Positions 1-10,401 of a stretch of 57,802 nt of DNA are shown piece after piece. A model generated the notes under the pieces. It saw nothing but the letters and a program-made list of their open reading frames with translations, had not been told where the DNA came from and searched no databases. Numbering within the stretch: position 1 is the first letter of the stretch; each line of letters starts with the position of its first letter. A program made the position numbers and the translations under genes. Origin of the DNA: Kribbella turkmenica (GTDB lineage Bacteria; Actinomycetota; Actinomycetes; Propionibacteriales; Kribbellaceae); NCBI RefSeq assembly GCF_004348725.1, contig NZ_SMKR01000021.1, positions 1-57,802 of the forward strand, read 5' to 3'.

Positions 1-2
1 GG

Positions 3-76
<74 letters not shown>

Positions 77-223
77 GTGGCACGGAAGAGTCTCTCAGAT
101 GGCGGGTGGATCGTGCGCGTGGGTTACCGGTGGGCGGGTCGAAGTACAGGCTTGTCGTTCCATCCCGGTAACGCTGCGTGGGCTCTCCTGCCCTCGGATC
201 GGCTCTCCAACTAGGCTGCGGGC

Positions 224-1771
224 ATGAGTTACCCCTCACCAGGCCCGGCCGGCTCGCCGCAACCCGCGGCGGGGTCGGCGTACTCGCCCGGCGGACCCTA
301 CCCGCAGCCGAACGTGCTCGGCAGTCACCCCGTCCCGGGGCAGCGGCGCAACCAGGGCATCCTGATCGGCATCGTGATCGCGGTCATTTTCGCGATCGCG
401 GGTCTGGTGATCTTCAGCATCGTGGCCAGGTCGACCGGCGCGGGCGGCTTCACCTGGGGGCTGGTGTTCGCGTTCGTCCCCGTCATCCCGGTGATCGCGC
501 TGTACCTCTGGCTGGACCGCTACGAACCGGAGCCGACCAAGTACATTCTGTTCGCGCTCTGCTGGGGTGCCTTCATCGCGACGCTGGTGGCGCTGTTCAT
601 CAACACCAAGGTGTCCATGCTGCTGGAGGAGACCGGCAGCGGCGGATTCCGGTCCGCGGTGTTCGTCGCGCCGCCGGTGGAAGAGTTCGCGAAGGGCGCG
701 GTGATTCTGCTGCTCGCGCTGATCCGGCGCAAGGAGTTCGACGGGATCATCGACGGCCTGGTCTACGCCGGGATGGTAGGTGTCGGCTTCGCCTTCACCG
801 AGAACATCCTCTATTACGGCCGCATCTTCAGTGAGCTCTCCGAGGAGGCCGGCAACGACGCCGGTCTGCGCGGTGTCTTCGTCCTCTTCTTCCTGCGCGG
901 CTTCCTCTCGCCGTTCGCGCATCCACTCTTCACGTCGTTCACCGCGATCGGCATCGGGATCGCCGTACGGCATCGGAGTACGGCGGTCCGCTTCCTCGCC
1001 CCGATCGTCGGCTACCTGACCGCCGTACTGGCGCACGGCCTCTGGAACGCGGTGGCGAGCTGGGCCAACGGCACCGGCTTCATCATGGCCTACCTGTTCC
1101 TGATGGTCCCGATCTTCATCGGTATGGTCGTCTTCGCCCTGGTGATGCGGTCCCGGGAGGGGAAGATGATCGCGTCCCGGCTGTACGACTACGTGCGGTT
1201 CGGCTGGCTGGTCGCGCAGGACGTCCCGCTGATCGCGACGCTGCGCGGGCGCAAGGCGCTGCGGCAGAACGCGAAGCGGTACGGCGCCGAGGCGGAAGCG
1301 GCCGCGAAGGCGTTCCAGCAGAACGCGACCGACCTGGCGTACCTGCGGGACAAGATCGTCCGCCAGGTGATCGGACCGGACGCCCTGAAGACCGAGAAAC
1401 GGCTCCTCGACGAGCTGCGGGCCCGGCGGCCGAGCGTGCCGTTCCCGCCGATGCCGGCGTTCGCCCAGGCTGGACCTCAGTTCCAGGGGGTACCGGGGCC
1501 CGGTGGTCCCGGAGTTGGCCCTGGTATCGGTCCCGGTCCTGGCGTCGGACCTGGCGTCGGTGCCGGTGGACCGGGAGCCGGGGCCGGTGCGCCGGGTCCG
1601 GGTGGATCTCCGCCGCCGCAGGACGGTTATCCGCCCGCTCAGCCCGGGTATCCCTCGGGTCAACCCACCGGGCAGCCCGGTTACCCAGCGAGCCAACCTG
1701 ATTACCCACCGGGACCCCCTGGTCAACCAGGACCGCCGGGAGGATACGGTCCGTATCCACCACCGCAGTGA
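224..1771 (+). CDS. PrsW-family intramembrane metalloprotease with Pro/Gly-rich tail
   Basis: A 515-residue polytopic membrane protein. It starts with a Pro/Ser/Gly-rich cytoplasmic stretch, then has about eight hydrophobic segments between residues 40 and 310. PrsW-family landmarks are visible: EEFAK at 153-157, FTEN at 191-194, HPLF from residue 233 and AHGLWNA around 270-276. The glutamates and histidines are the expected metal and catalytic positions. In Bacillus, PrsW cleaves an anti-sigma factor, but no anti-sigma gene lies nearby, so the substrate is unknown. The C-terminal ~95 residues are collagen-like Gly-Pro runs followed by PGYP/QPxY repeats, an unusual extension. No Shine-Dalgarno is seen; TAGGCT at 212-217 suggests a leaderless mRNA starting at this ATG. 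Confidence 0.88.
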   Translation: MSYPSPGPAGSPQPAAGSAYSPGGPYPQPNVLGSHPVPGQRRNQGILIGIVIAVIFAIAGLVIFSIVARSTGAGGFTWGLVFAFVPVIPVIALYLWLDRYEPEPTKYILFALCWGAFIATLVALFINTKVSMLLEETGSGGFRSAVFVAPPVEEFAKGAVILLLALIRRKEFDGIIDGLVYAGMVGVGFAFTENILYYGRIFSELSEEAGNDAGLRGVFVLFFLRGFLSPFAHPLFTSFTAIGIGIAVRHRSTAVRFLAPIVGYLTAVLAHGLWNAVASWANGTGFIMAYLFLMVPIFIGMVVFALVMRSREGKMIASRLYDYVRFGWLVAQDVPLIATLRGRKALRQNAKRYGAEAEAAAKAFQQNATDLAYLRDKIVRQVIGPDALKTEKRLLDELRARRPSVPFPPMPAFAQAGPQFQGVPGPGGPGVGPGIGPGPGVGPGVGAGGPGAGAGAPGPGGSPPPQDGYPPAQPGYPSGQPTGQPGYPASQPDYPPGPPGQPGPPGGYGPYPPPQ

Positions 1772-1861
1772 CTGCCACCCGTCCACGCCGCCAAACGGGG
1801 ATGACGATGACTTTGCTTCTGCGCTGTCCGACCGGGCACTCTGTGCTCGTGGGCGGACGTC

Positions 1862-4800
1862 GTGGCTGACATCAAGTCAGCAGCAGGTGAGGGTTCGGAG
1901 CCGCAGGTTCCGGACCGGGATCAGCCTGCCCAGGAGCTGGCGAACCTGATCGCCCAACCGGATGCCAAGGGCAAGGGCTTCTGGCGCCGCCGCCGGCGCA
2001 AGACGGCCACCCCTGTCGCCGAGCCCACCGCCGAGCCGACGACGGACGAGCTTGCCCCGGCTGCCACCGAGACGACGGCGGATGCTGACCAGTCGACCGC
2101 CAAGCCGACCACCGGCAAGTCACCCACCGACGAGCGGTCCACCGGTGAGCCGACTGCGGACGAGCAGTCCATCGGTGAGCCGTCCAGCGGTACGCCGGTT
2201 GCCGACGAGCCGTCCGCAGACGAGGTGGCCGCGGAGGCGACCGCCCGCGAGCCTGCCGCTGACGAGGCTGCCGCCGACCGCCGCGACCAGCGCGCGGGTG
2301 CTGTGACCGGTGAGGAACCACCCGACAACGACGCACCTGACGGTAAACTGAGAACCAAGGGCTCCGAGCCTGCGGAGTCCGCTGCCACGGAAGCATCCAA
2401 CGAGGAACGCCCGGCGGCAGAAGCAACCGCCGCAGAATCACCTGCAGACGACCAGGCGGAGAAGTCCCCCGCCTCCAAACCCGCGGAGACGGACCCGGAG
2501 CGCCCGACCGTAGGCGTTGTCTACGAGCCGGACGAATCCCCGGACGGCTTCCCGATGGAGTACGGCGACATCATCGTCGGCCTCCCGAAGAACCCAGCCA
2601 CCAACTCCGACACGGCCACGGACGACGCCACGCCCGCGGACGAGGAGCCTGAGGCCGACCCGTCGGACTCGCCCCCCGAGTCAGCCGACGACAAGACAGA
2701 CGCGTCCCCCGAAGCAGCCGACGACGACGCGGAGGCGGCCTCCGAGGCAGGCGACGAGGCAGACGCTTCGCCCGAGGTAGGCGACGACAACGCGGACGCG
2801 GCCCCCGAGTCTGCCGACCACAAGACAGCCGAGTCCTCACCGGAGGAGCCTGAGACGGCCAAGGAGGCTGTTCCGGCGGCTGAGCAGGTTGACCCGGCAG
2901 TCGACCAGCCCGGGAGCCCCGACGACGCCGACGCAACGTCTGAGGAGGCTGTAACGGCGGCTGAGGTGACGGGCGACGCTTCCGACGAGCCTGACCCGGA
3001 CCGTTCCGACCCGCAAGCACAGGACGGCGACGGTCAGTCGGCGGATGCGGCGGCCGAGGGCTCGTCCGAGCAGTCGGCTGAGGCTGAGTCAGCAGGCGCC
3101 CGCCCGGAGCCGTCGGACGCGACAGCGGAGGCGTCTGCGAGTGAGCGGGCCGACGCGACGGAGCGGGACGACGGCGACGACGTTGCCGGCACGGACGGGC
3201 CTCGCGCGGAGGCTGACGGTGCAGAGGCCGACAGCGAGCGGGCGGATGACGCGAATGACGCGGCTGCCGAGGACCCGGTGGAGCAGCTTGCCGCCGCCGG
3301 TGACGCCGACGCGGCTGAGGAGTCGGCAGCCAACGGAGGGGCTGCCGAGGATGCCGAGGTGGCTGACGAGGGGCCTGCGGAGTCCACGGCTGCCGGTAAT
3401 GGCTCCGTGGCTGCTGCGGGTGCTGATGCTGTCGGTGACGCCGATGAGGTTGAGAGGTCTGCGGCGGAGGAAGACGAAGCCGAGCGTGCCTTTGCGGAGG
3501 CGGAGGCTGCCGGCGACGGGGCGGACGCTGGCGACGACGGGGCGGACGCTGGCGGCGACGGGGCGGACGCTGGCGATGCCGAGGCTGGTGACGAGGCGCG
3601 GGAAGGGTCCGCGGCGGCCAGTCGCGGTGCTGGTGATTCCGCAGATGACGAGGTTGCCGGTGAGGACTCTGAGGTGGCTGGTGGGGCCGTTGAGGAGTTG
3701 AGTACTGAGCAGATGGCTGAGCGGGTGGCGGCCGAGCAGGCGGCTATGGCGCTGATTACGGCGCTGATGCGGCTGCGGGGGGCGTTGGCGGCCAGTCAGT
3801 TGCCGATCGACGTGGTGGGGGCGGACGAGGCTCGGCAGCAGCAGAAGGCGATGCTGGATCAGCTGGACGACTACGTCCTGCCGCGGCTGGTGCAGCTCGA
3901 GGCTCCGCTGCTGGCTGTTGTGGGCGGGTCGACGGGGGCCGGTAAGTCGACGCTGGTGAACACGATCATCGGCAAGGTGGTGAGTGAACCGGGTGTGTTG
4001 CGCCCGACGACTCGGTCGCCGGTGCTGATTCACCACCCGGCCGACGCGGACTGGTTTTCCGGCGACCGGGTGCTGCCCGGAATGGCGCGGTCCAGTGGGG
4101 ACAAGCCGGGTGGGATGGAGGACCCGGGACAGCTGCGGTTGGTTGCCGCCGACACCGTTCCGCAGGGGCTCGCGATCCTGGACGCGCCCGACATCGACTC
4201 CGTCGTCGAGGCGAACCGGGACCTCGCCACCCAGTTGCTCGCCGCGGCGGACCTCTGGCTGTTCGTCACCACGGCCGCCCGGTACGCCGACGCCGTGCCG
4301 TGGGACTTCCTGCAGAGCGCGTCCGACCGCAGTACGGCGGTCGCGGTCGTGCTGGACCGGGCTCCGGAAGACACCATCGACGACATCACCGGTCACCTCG
4401 CGCAGATGCTGCTCGAGCGCGGGCTGGGAGACTCGCCGTTGTTCTCGATCAAGGAGACGGTTGTCGACGGCAACGGGATGCTGCCGGCCGAGACCGTTGC
4501 CTCGATCAAGGACTGGCTGGTCGACCTGGCCGCTGACGCGGAGGCCCGGGCGGCGGTCGTCCGGCGTACGCTGCACGGCGCGGTGAGCGCGATGGTCAAG
4601 AAGACCCCGCCGTTCGCGGCCGCGGTGAAGGCGCAGGCCGAGGCCGTGGTCGAACTGCGGTCGACGGCGGAGACGGCGTACGACCGGGCGGTCAAGGACA
4701 TCTCGAAGGCGACGCAGGACGGCACGCTGCTGCGCGGCGAGGTGCTGGCCCGGTGGCAGGAGTTCGTCGGCACCGGTGAACTGCTGAAGGGACTGCAGAC

Positions 4801-5437
4801 CAACGTCGGCCGGCTGCGCGACAAGATGAAGGCGACGGTCGTCGGCAAGCCGCCGCCGACGCGGGACCTCAACGACGCGGTCGAGTCCGGCCTGGAGTCG
4901 TTGCTGCGTGAGCACGCCGAGGCGGCCGCCGAACGGGCCGAGGAGTCGTGGCAGTCGACGGCCCCTGGCCGGCAACTGCTCGCCGCCGGGGACCGCGACC
5001 TCGGCCGGATGTCGAAGGACTTCCCGGCAGCGGCCGGACGCGCGGTTCGCGACTGGCAGGGCTACGTGCTCGACCTGGTCCGCAAGGAGGGCGCCGACAA
5101 GCGCTCGACCGCGCGCATCCTCGCGTACGGCGTGAACGGCCTGGGCCTCTCGCTGATGGTGGTGATCTTCGCCAGCACGGCCGGGATCACCGGTGCCGAG
5201 GTGGGTGTCGGCGCCGGAACCGCGGTGGTCGGGCAGAAGTTGCTCGAGGCCGTCTTCGGCGATCAGGCGGTTCGCACCCTGGTGACTAAGGCTCGCGAGG
5301 ACCTTGACGGTAGGGTTCATGCCCTGATGGATGCCGAATTCGCCCGCTACCTGGCTCTCCTCGACCAGCATCCGGTGGACCCCGAGGCGGCCAGGCAACT
5401 GACGGAGGCCGCGCGCGCGGTGGAGGACTGCACGTGA
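1862..5437 (+). CDS. Dynamin-like GTPase with very long acidic N-terminal extension
   Basis: A 1191-residue protein with two clearly different halves. Residues 1-45 include a basic run (RRRRRK). Residues ~46-610 are low-complexity Asp/Glu/Ala/Ser/Thr, with short internal repeats such as GADAGDD. The GTPase domain follows: P-loop GGSTGAGKST at 688-697, a switch region RPTTRSP, G3-like LDAPD and a G4-like VVLDR. A helical C-terminal region contains one hydrophobic segment near residue 1090. Length without the extension fits bacterial dynamin-like proteins. The GTG start is the first in-frame start after an upstream gap; its ribosome site is weak. The stop overlaps the next GTPase by 4 bp. Such pairs resemble streptomycete DynA/DynB, which support division septa; that role is inference. 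Confidence 0.8.
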   Translation: MADIKSAAGEGSEPQVPDRDQPAQELANLIAQPDAKGKGFWRRRRRKTATPVAEPTAEPTTDELAPAATETTADADQSTAKPTTGKSPTDERSTGEPTADEQSIGEPSSGTPVADEPSADEVAAEATAREPAADEAAADRRDQRAGAVTGEEPPDNDAPDGKLRTKGSEPAESAATEASNEERPAAEATAAESPADDQAEKSPASKPAETDPERPTVGVVYEPDESPDGFPMEYGDIIVGLPKNPATNSDTATDDATPADEEPEADPSDSPPESADDKTDASPEAADDDAEAASEAGDEADASPEVGDDNADAAPESADHKTAESSPEEPETAKEAVPAAEQVDPAVDQPGSPDDADATSEEAVTAAEVTGDASDEPDPDRSDPQAQDGDGQSADAAAEGSSEQSAEAESAGARPEPSDATAEASASERADATERDDGDDVAGTDGPRAEADGAEADSERADDANDAAAEDPVEQLAAAGDADAAEESAANGGAAEDAEVADEGPAESTAAGNGSVAAAGADAVGDADEVERSAAEEDEAERAFAEAEAAGDGADAGDDGADAGGDGADAGDAEAGDEAREGSAAASRGAGDSADDEVAGEDSEVAGGAVEELSTEQMAERVAAEQAAMALITALMRLRGALAASQLPIDVVGADEARQQQKAMLDQLDDYVLPRLVQLEAPLLAVVGGSTGAGKSTLVNTIIGKVVSEPGVLRPTTRSPVLIHHPADADWFSGDRVLPGMARSSGDKPGGMEDPGQLRLVAADTVPQGLAILDAPDIDSVVEANRDLATQLLAAADLWLFVTTAARYADAVPWDFLQSASDRSTAVAVVLDRAPEDTIDDITGHLAQMLLERGLGDSPLFSIKETVVDGNGMLPAETVASIKDWLVDLAADAEARAAVVRRTLHGAVSAMVKKTPPFAAAVKAQAEAVVELRSTAETAYDRAVKDISKATQDGTLLRGEVLARWQEFVGTGELLKGLQTNVGRLRDKMKATVVGKPPPTRDLNDAVESGLESLLREHAEAAAERAEESWQSTAPGRQLLAAGDRDLGRMSKDFPAAAGRAVRDWQGYVLDLVRKEGADKRSTARILAYGVNGLGLSLMVVIFASTAGITGAEVGVGAGTAVVGQKLLEAVFGDQAVRTLVTKAREDLDGRVHALMDAEFARYLALLDQHPVDPEAARQLTEAARAVEDCT

Positions 5438-7113
5438 CGGGAATTGTGGATACGGTCAAGGGCCTGGTGAGAGGCTCGACCGATGTCCTGACGAAGATCG
5501 AGGCGCTGGAGGCGGCCGCAGAGGCCGGCCAGGGCCGGCTGGACCCGGTGGTGCTCACCGAGGCGACGCAGATCGTGGAGCGCGCCGGGCAACGGCTGAG
5601 GATGTCCGGTGAGCTGACCGTGGTCGCGCTGGCCGGGGCGACCGGATCGGGCAAGTCGTCGCTGTTCAACGCGATGACCGGGCTCGACCTGGCCGCGATC
5701 GGCACCCGCCGGCCGACGAGTTCGATGCCGCTCGCCTGTGTCTGGGGCGAGGAGCCGGCCGGTGAAGTGCTGAACTGGCTCGGGATCCCGCGGCGCCACC
5801 AGGTGCAGCACCGGAGCTCGCTGGAGGAGGCGCAGTCGGAAGACCTGGACGGTCTGGTCCTGCTGGACCTGCCGGACCACGACTCGACCGAGGTCGAGCA
5901 CCGGCTGATCGTCGACCGGCTCGTCGAGCTGGTCGACATGCTCGTGTGGGTCGTAGACCCGCAGAAGTACGCCGACGCCGCGCTGCACAACCGCTACATC
6001 AAGCCGTTCGCCTCGCACTCGGGTGTGATGGTGTTCGCGCTGAACCACATCGACAAGCTCACGCCGGACCAGCGGAAGAGCTGCCTGAACGACCTCGACC
6101 GGCTGCTCAAGTCGGACGGCCTCAAGTCGCCGAACGTCGTGGCCACGTCCGCGGTGAGCGGCGACGGCCTGGACGAGTTGCGCGCCTTGCTGGTCAAGCG
6201 GGTCAACAACAAGCGGGCCGCCCGCGAACGCCTGGCCGCCGACGTCGACCGCGTCGCGGACCGGATGGCGAGCCAGTGCGGCAACGCCAAGACGCCGGAG
6301 ATCGCCAGGCGCGACATCACCGAGCTCGTCGACGCACTGTCCGACGCGAGCGGCGTCCCGGTCGTCGTCGACGCCGTACGCCGGTCCTACCTGCAGCGGG
6401 CGCGCGCCGCGACCGGATGGCCGGTGACCAAGTGGCTGGGCCGCTTCCGCCCGGATCCACTGCGGCGACTGCACCTGGATCAGGTGTCGAAGCAACAGAA
6501 CAAGGCGCTGCGCAAGTCCGCCTCGCACGAGGTCGCGATCGCCCGGTCTTCGTTGCCTGCGGCAACGCCGGTGCAGCGGGCCCGGATGGACACCGCCGTC
6601 CGCACCATTACCAACAAGGCCGCCGACGGGCTGTCGCGCCCGTGGGCCGACTCGGTCCGCTCGGCAGTCCGCCGGCGAGAAGAGTCGCTCGGTGACGAGC
6701 TCGACCAGGCGGTCGCCCGGACCGATCTCGGTGCGAGCAACAGCCCCGGTTGGTGGAGTGCGGTCAGGTTCATCCAGTGGCTGCTGTTCCTGGTGGCGCT
6801 CGGCGGGGGACTGTGGCTCGCCGCGCTGGCCGTCTTCGGCTTCCTGCAGTTGGACGACCCGCCGCTGCCGAGGTGGAACGGCATCCCGTACGCCACGATC
6901 ATGCTGATCGGTGGCGCGCTGCTCGGAGTCGCGGTGTCCTTCGCCTGTCGCCTCTTCGCCACCAGTGGAGCCGCGCGTCGCGGTCGTCTGGTCGCGAAGG
7001 CGCTGCGCTCGGAGTTGGAGAAGGTTGCCGACAGCCACGTTGTGGCCCCGGCCCGCGCGGAGCTCGACGCCTACACCACCTGCCGCGACAACCTCGCGAC
7101 TGCCCGCCGCTGA
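5434..7113 (+). CDS. Membrane-anchored dynamin-like / YfjP-type GTPase
   Basis: A 559-residue GTPase with P-loop GATGSGKSS at 68-76, switch RRPTSS, G3 DLPDHD near 145 and G4 NHID at 204-207. Two strong transmembrane helices lie near 446-472 and 487-510 in the C-terminal part, so it should be anchored in the inner membrane with the GTPase domain in the cytoplasm. The GTG start overlaps the preceding stop (GTGA), showing translational coupling with the first GTPase and suggesting a heteromeric complex, as known for paired bacterial dynamins. A perfect hairpin lies just downstream. The family is clear; the exact cellular role (division, membrane repair or stress) is not shown by the sequence. 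Confidence 0.85.
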   Translation: MTGIVDTVKGLVRGSTDVLTKIEALEAAAEAGQGRLDPVVLTEATQIVERAGQRLRMSGELTVVALAGATGSGKSSLFNAMTGLDLAAIGTRRPTSSMPLACVWGEEPAGEVLNWLGIPRRHQVQHRSSLEEAQSEDLDGLVLLDLPDHDSTEVEHRLIVDRLVELVDMLVWVVDPQKYADAALHNRYIKPFASHSGVMVFALNHIDKLTPDQRKSCLNDLDRLLKSDGLKSPNVVATSAVSGDGLDELRALLVKRVNNKRAARERLAADVDRVADRMASQCGNAKTPEIARRDITELVDALSDASGVPVVVDAVRRSYLQRARAATGWPVTKWLGRFRPDPLRRLHLDQVSKQQNKALRKSASHEVAIARSSLPAATPVQRARMDTAVRTITNKAADGLSRPWADSVRSAVRRREESLGDELDQAVARTDLGASNSPGWWSAVRFIQWLLFLVALGGGLWLAALAVFGFLQLDDPPLPRWNGIPYATIMLIGGALLGVAVSFACRLFATSGAARRGRLVAKALRSELEKVADSHVVAPARAELDAYTTCRDNLATARR

Positions 7114-7120
7114 ACCTGAC

Positions 7121-7152
7121 GCGCCTACCGACGCTCCACCGTCGGTAGGCGC
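7121..7152. terminator. Rho-independent-like hairpin between convergent genes
   Basis: A perfect 13-bp inverted repeat, GCGCCTACCGACG with a CTCCAC loop, sits 8 bases after the GTPase stop. There is no T-tract, which is usual for actinobacterial terminators. It can serve the GTPase operon and possibly the convergent SRPBCC gene. Confidence 0.8.
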
Positions 7153-7193
7153 TGGTGCGGACCCGCGAGCTGGTGCCAAGTCGCGAGACGCGG

Positions 7194-7811
7194 TCAGACC
7201 TCGGCGTCGGGGGCGAACTGCGCCATGGAGACCTTGGCGGCTTCGGCGAGATCCTCCTCGGTGGTCGTGCCGGAGGCGCGGACGGTCTCGATCCAGGCGC
7301 GGACGGCCTGCTCGTTGAACCTGAGGACCTCGGGTGACTCGGCCATCTCGACCGGGTTGGTGTCCTCGGGCAACTCCCCGTCGACGTAGAGGGCGAGGCC
7401 GAGGAGGCCGCCGTCCCAGCCGGGACCTACCCAGAGTGCGCCGGATCCGCCGGGGGCGGGTGGCTCGCTCATCGTGTGTTCGAGCTCCAGCTCGGTCGAC
7501 GCGTCGGCGCCCGGCTGCAGGCGGAGCTCCAGCAGACTGGTCGGACCGCCGAAACTGACCTTGAACCGCTTGGGCGGCTCGCACTCCAGGATCTCGCCGC
7601 CGGCGTTGTTCTCCAGTTGGTACGTGCCGCCGACCGTGAAGTCGCCGCTCACCGGCCAGAACCAGCGCCGCATCCGCTCCGGGTTCGTCAGCGCGTCCCA
7701 GAGCTCCTCGGGCTCGGCCCGGTACGTCCGGCGCATCACCACCGTGGCCGTCTCCCCGGTCCTGCTGACCTCTCGCCGAACCGCGTTGATGTGCTCGAGG
7801 ATGTCGATCAC
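7194..7811 (-). CDS. SRPBCC/AHSA1-like domain protein
   Basis: A 205-residue protein with the SRPBCC (START-like) signature: RTYRAEPEELWDALTNPERMRRW, here in short form RTYRAEPEELWDAL, then a FTVGG beta-strand and repeated hydrophobic strands. Such proteins bind hydrophobic ligands or act as AHSA1-type cochaperone-like factors. A C-terminal ~60-residue helical extension is present. The start chosen is GTG at 7811 because GAGAGGGA lies 7-8 bases upstream. A longer GTG at 7862 would fall inside the predicted promoter. The promoter overlaps a palindrome typical of ArsR sites, but no regulator gene is adjacent. The substrate is unknown. Confidence 0.8.
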   Translation of the reverse strand: MIDILEHINAVRREVSRTGETATVVMRRTYRAEPEELWDALTNPERMRRWFWPVSGDFTVGGTYQLENNAGGEILECEPPKRFKVSFGGPTSLLELRLQPGADASTELELEHTMSEPPAPGGSGALWVGPGWDGGLLGLALYVDGELPEDTNPVEMAESPEVLRFNEQAVRAWIETVRASGTTTEEDLAEAAKVSMAQFAPDAEV

Positions 7812-7848
7812 GGCTGTGTCCCTCTCGTCTCCGGCTGTGGTGCTGCCC

Positions 7849-7878
7849 AGAATGCCGCTCACGACTTATATAAGTCAA
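7849..7878 (-). promoter_or_regulatory. Promoter with overlapping 14-bp palindromic operator
   Basis: On the minus strand, TTGACT (7873-7878) is followed after 18 bases by CATTCT (7849-7854). The perfect palindrome GACTTATATAAGTC (7863-7876) overlaps the -35 element, so a bound repressor would block polymerase. The palindrome type resembles ArsR-family operators. Confidence 0.6.
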
Positions 7879-7889
7879 GGCTGAGATAG

Positions 7890-8417
7890 TCATGCCGCGT
7901 CGGACGTCGCGGTCAGGGGCAGGGGAGCTGTCGAGTACTCGTCGGCCGGGAACGGGGAAGCGGTCGTCTCGACCGGGCCCGCTGACGGTACGGCGCTGAG
8001 CGCGGCGCCCGGCGGTCCGCCGGCAGGGCCCGATGCGCCGGACGGACGGGCGGCGGTCTTGGTGAAGGTCGCCGTACCCCGAGTCAGGTCGTGGCCGAGG
8101 GAGAACGCCTCGAGGACGACGCGGCTGCGAGACTCACCGGCCTCGTCGGTCCACTCATGCGTTCGTAGTCGGCCGGTCACGATCACCGGTTGCCCGACAT
8201 GCACCGACTCGAAGGCGTTCTGGGCCAGGACGCGCCAGCACTCGACGTTGAACCAGGTCGTCGGTTTGTCGACGTACAGCCCCGTGTTCCGGTCGAACTG
8301 CCGTGGTGTCGAGCCGATCCGGAACGTCGCCCGCGGCGTGTTCCCGCCGACCTCCTTGAAGTCCGGCTCGCTGCCGACCCAGCCTTGCACCGTCACATAG
8401 GTCTCCCCGAGGCTCAT
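7890..8417 (-). CDS. Single-stranded DNA-binding protein-like (OB fold), accessory type
   Basis: A 175-residue protein. Residues 1-~115 match the SSB OB fold: TYVTVQGWVGSEPDF, ATFRIGSTPR, TTWFNVECWR, and VIVTGRLRTHEW. The Ala/Pro/Gly/Ser-rich tail of about 60 residues ends in TSDAA and lacks the acidic DDDIPF-like tip that housekeeping SSB uses to recruit repair proteins. It is therefore likely a secondary SSB, as occurs in many actinobacteria. ATG 8417 is chosen because GGAAGGTGG precedes it at good spacing; longer upstream readings belong to shadow frames. Confidence 0.85.
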   Translation of the reverse strand: MSLGETYVTVQGWVGSEPDFKEVGGNTPRATFRIGSTPRQFDRNTGLYVDKPTTWFNVECWRVLAQNAFESVHVGQPVIVTGRLRTHEWTDEAGESRSRVVLEAFSLGHDLTRGTATFTKTAARPSGASGPAGGPPGAALSAVPSAGPVETTASPFPADEYSTAPLPLTATSDAA

Positions 8418-8564
8418 GATGGCCACCTTCCGTCCGATCGCGATGTCGCTGTCGTCGGAGAAGATGCACGGCTCGTCCACGCGTCGAACGCCGGACTTCT
8501 GATCTGTGGACAACTGGGAGGGCGGATTGGGGTCCGCCGGGGGCGAGCACATAGGCTCTGGGGT

Positions 8565-10247
<1,683 letters not shown>

Positions 10248-10261
10248 TTACCGCAGCTCGA

Positions 10262-10294
10262 GCGCCCCACCTCGTCGCCGGCGAGGTGAGGCGC
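10262..10294 (+). terminator. Hairpin terminator after ettA
   Basis: Interrupted inverted repeat: outer arms GCGCC/GGCGC, one mismatch, inner arms CACCTCG/CGAGGTG with a 7-base loop. It lies 14 bases after the ettA stop. Confidence 0.75.
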
Positions 10295-10340
10295 TGCTGT
10301 TCGCGCGGAAGCCGACGACCAAAGGTGGGGACGCAACCTA

Positions 10341-10401
10341 ATACTTAGCCCTTGCGCTAAGTATCGGAGCCGGGCAATACTTAGCCTTATGGCTCAGTAT
10401 T
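10341..10401 (+). promoter_or_regulatory. Double ArsR-type operator overlapping the arsR start codon
   Basis: Two inverted repeats share the same half site. Site 1 (10341-10364) is ATACTTAGC, six bases, GCTAAGTAT, perfect. Site 2 (10376-10401) is AATACTTAGCC, four bases, GGCTCAGTATT, with one mismatch. The start codon of the downstream regulator (10389) lies inside site 2. A -10-like AATACT at 10376-10381, 7 bases before the ATG, suggests a leaderless mRNA. Autorepression by the ArsR protein is inferred. Confidence 0.75.

Noticed and set aside
236..1786. Long minus-strand open frame opposite the PrsW gene
   Set aside because: It is a shadow frame. The plus frame has PrsW motifs and the expected third-position GC bias; the minus frame has none.
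5347..7893. 848-codon minus-strand open frame
   Set aside because: Opposite the second GTPase gene; no domain recognisable, Arg/Gly/Pro-rich composition typical of shadow frames. Only its first part shares the frame with sequence near the SRPBCC promoter.
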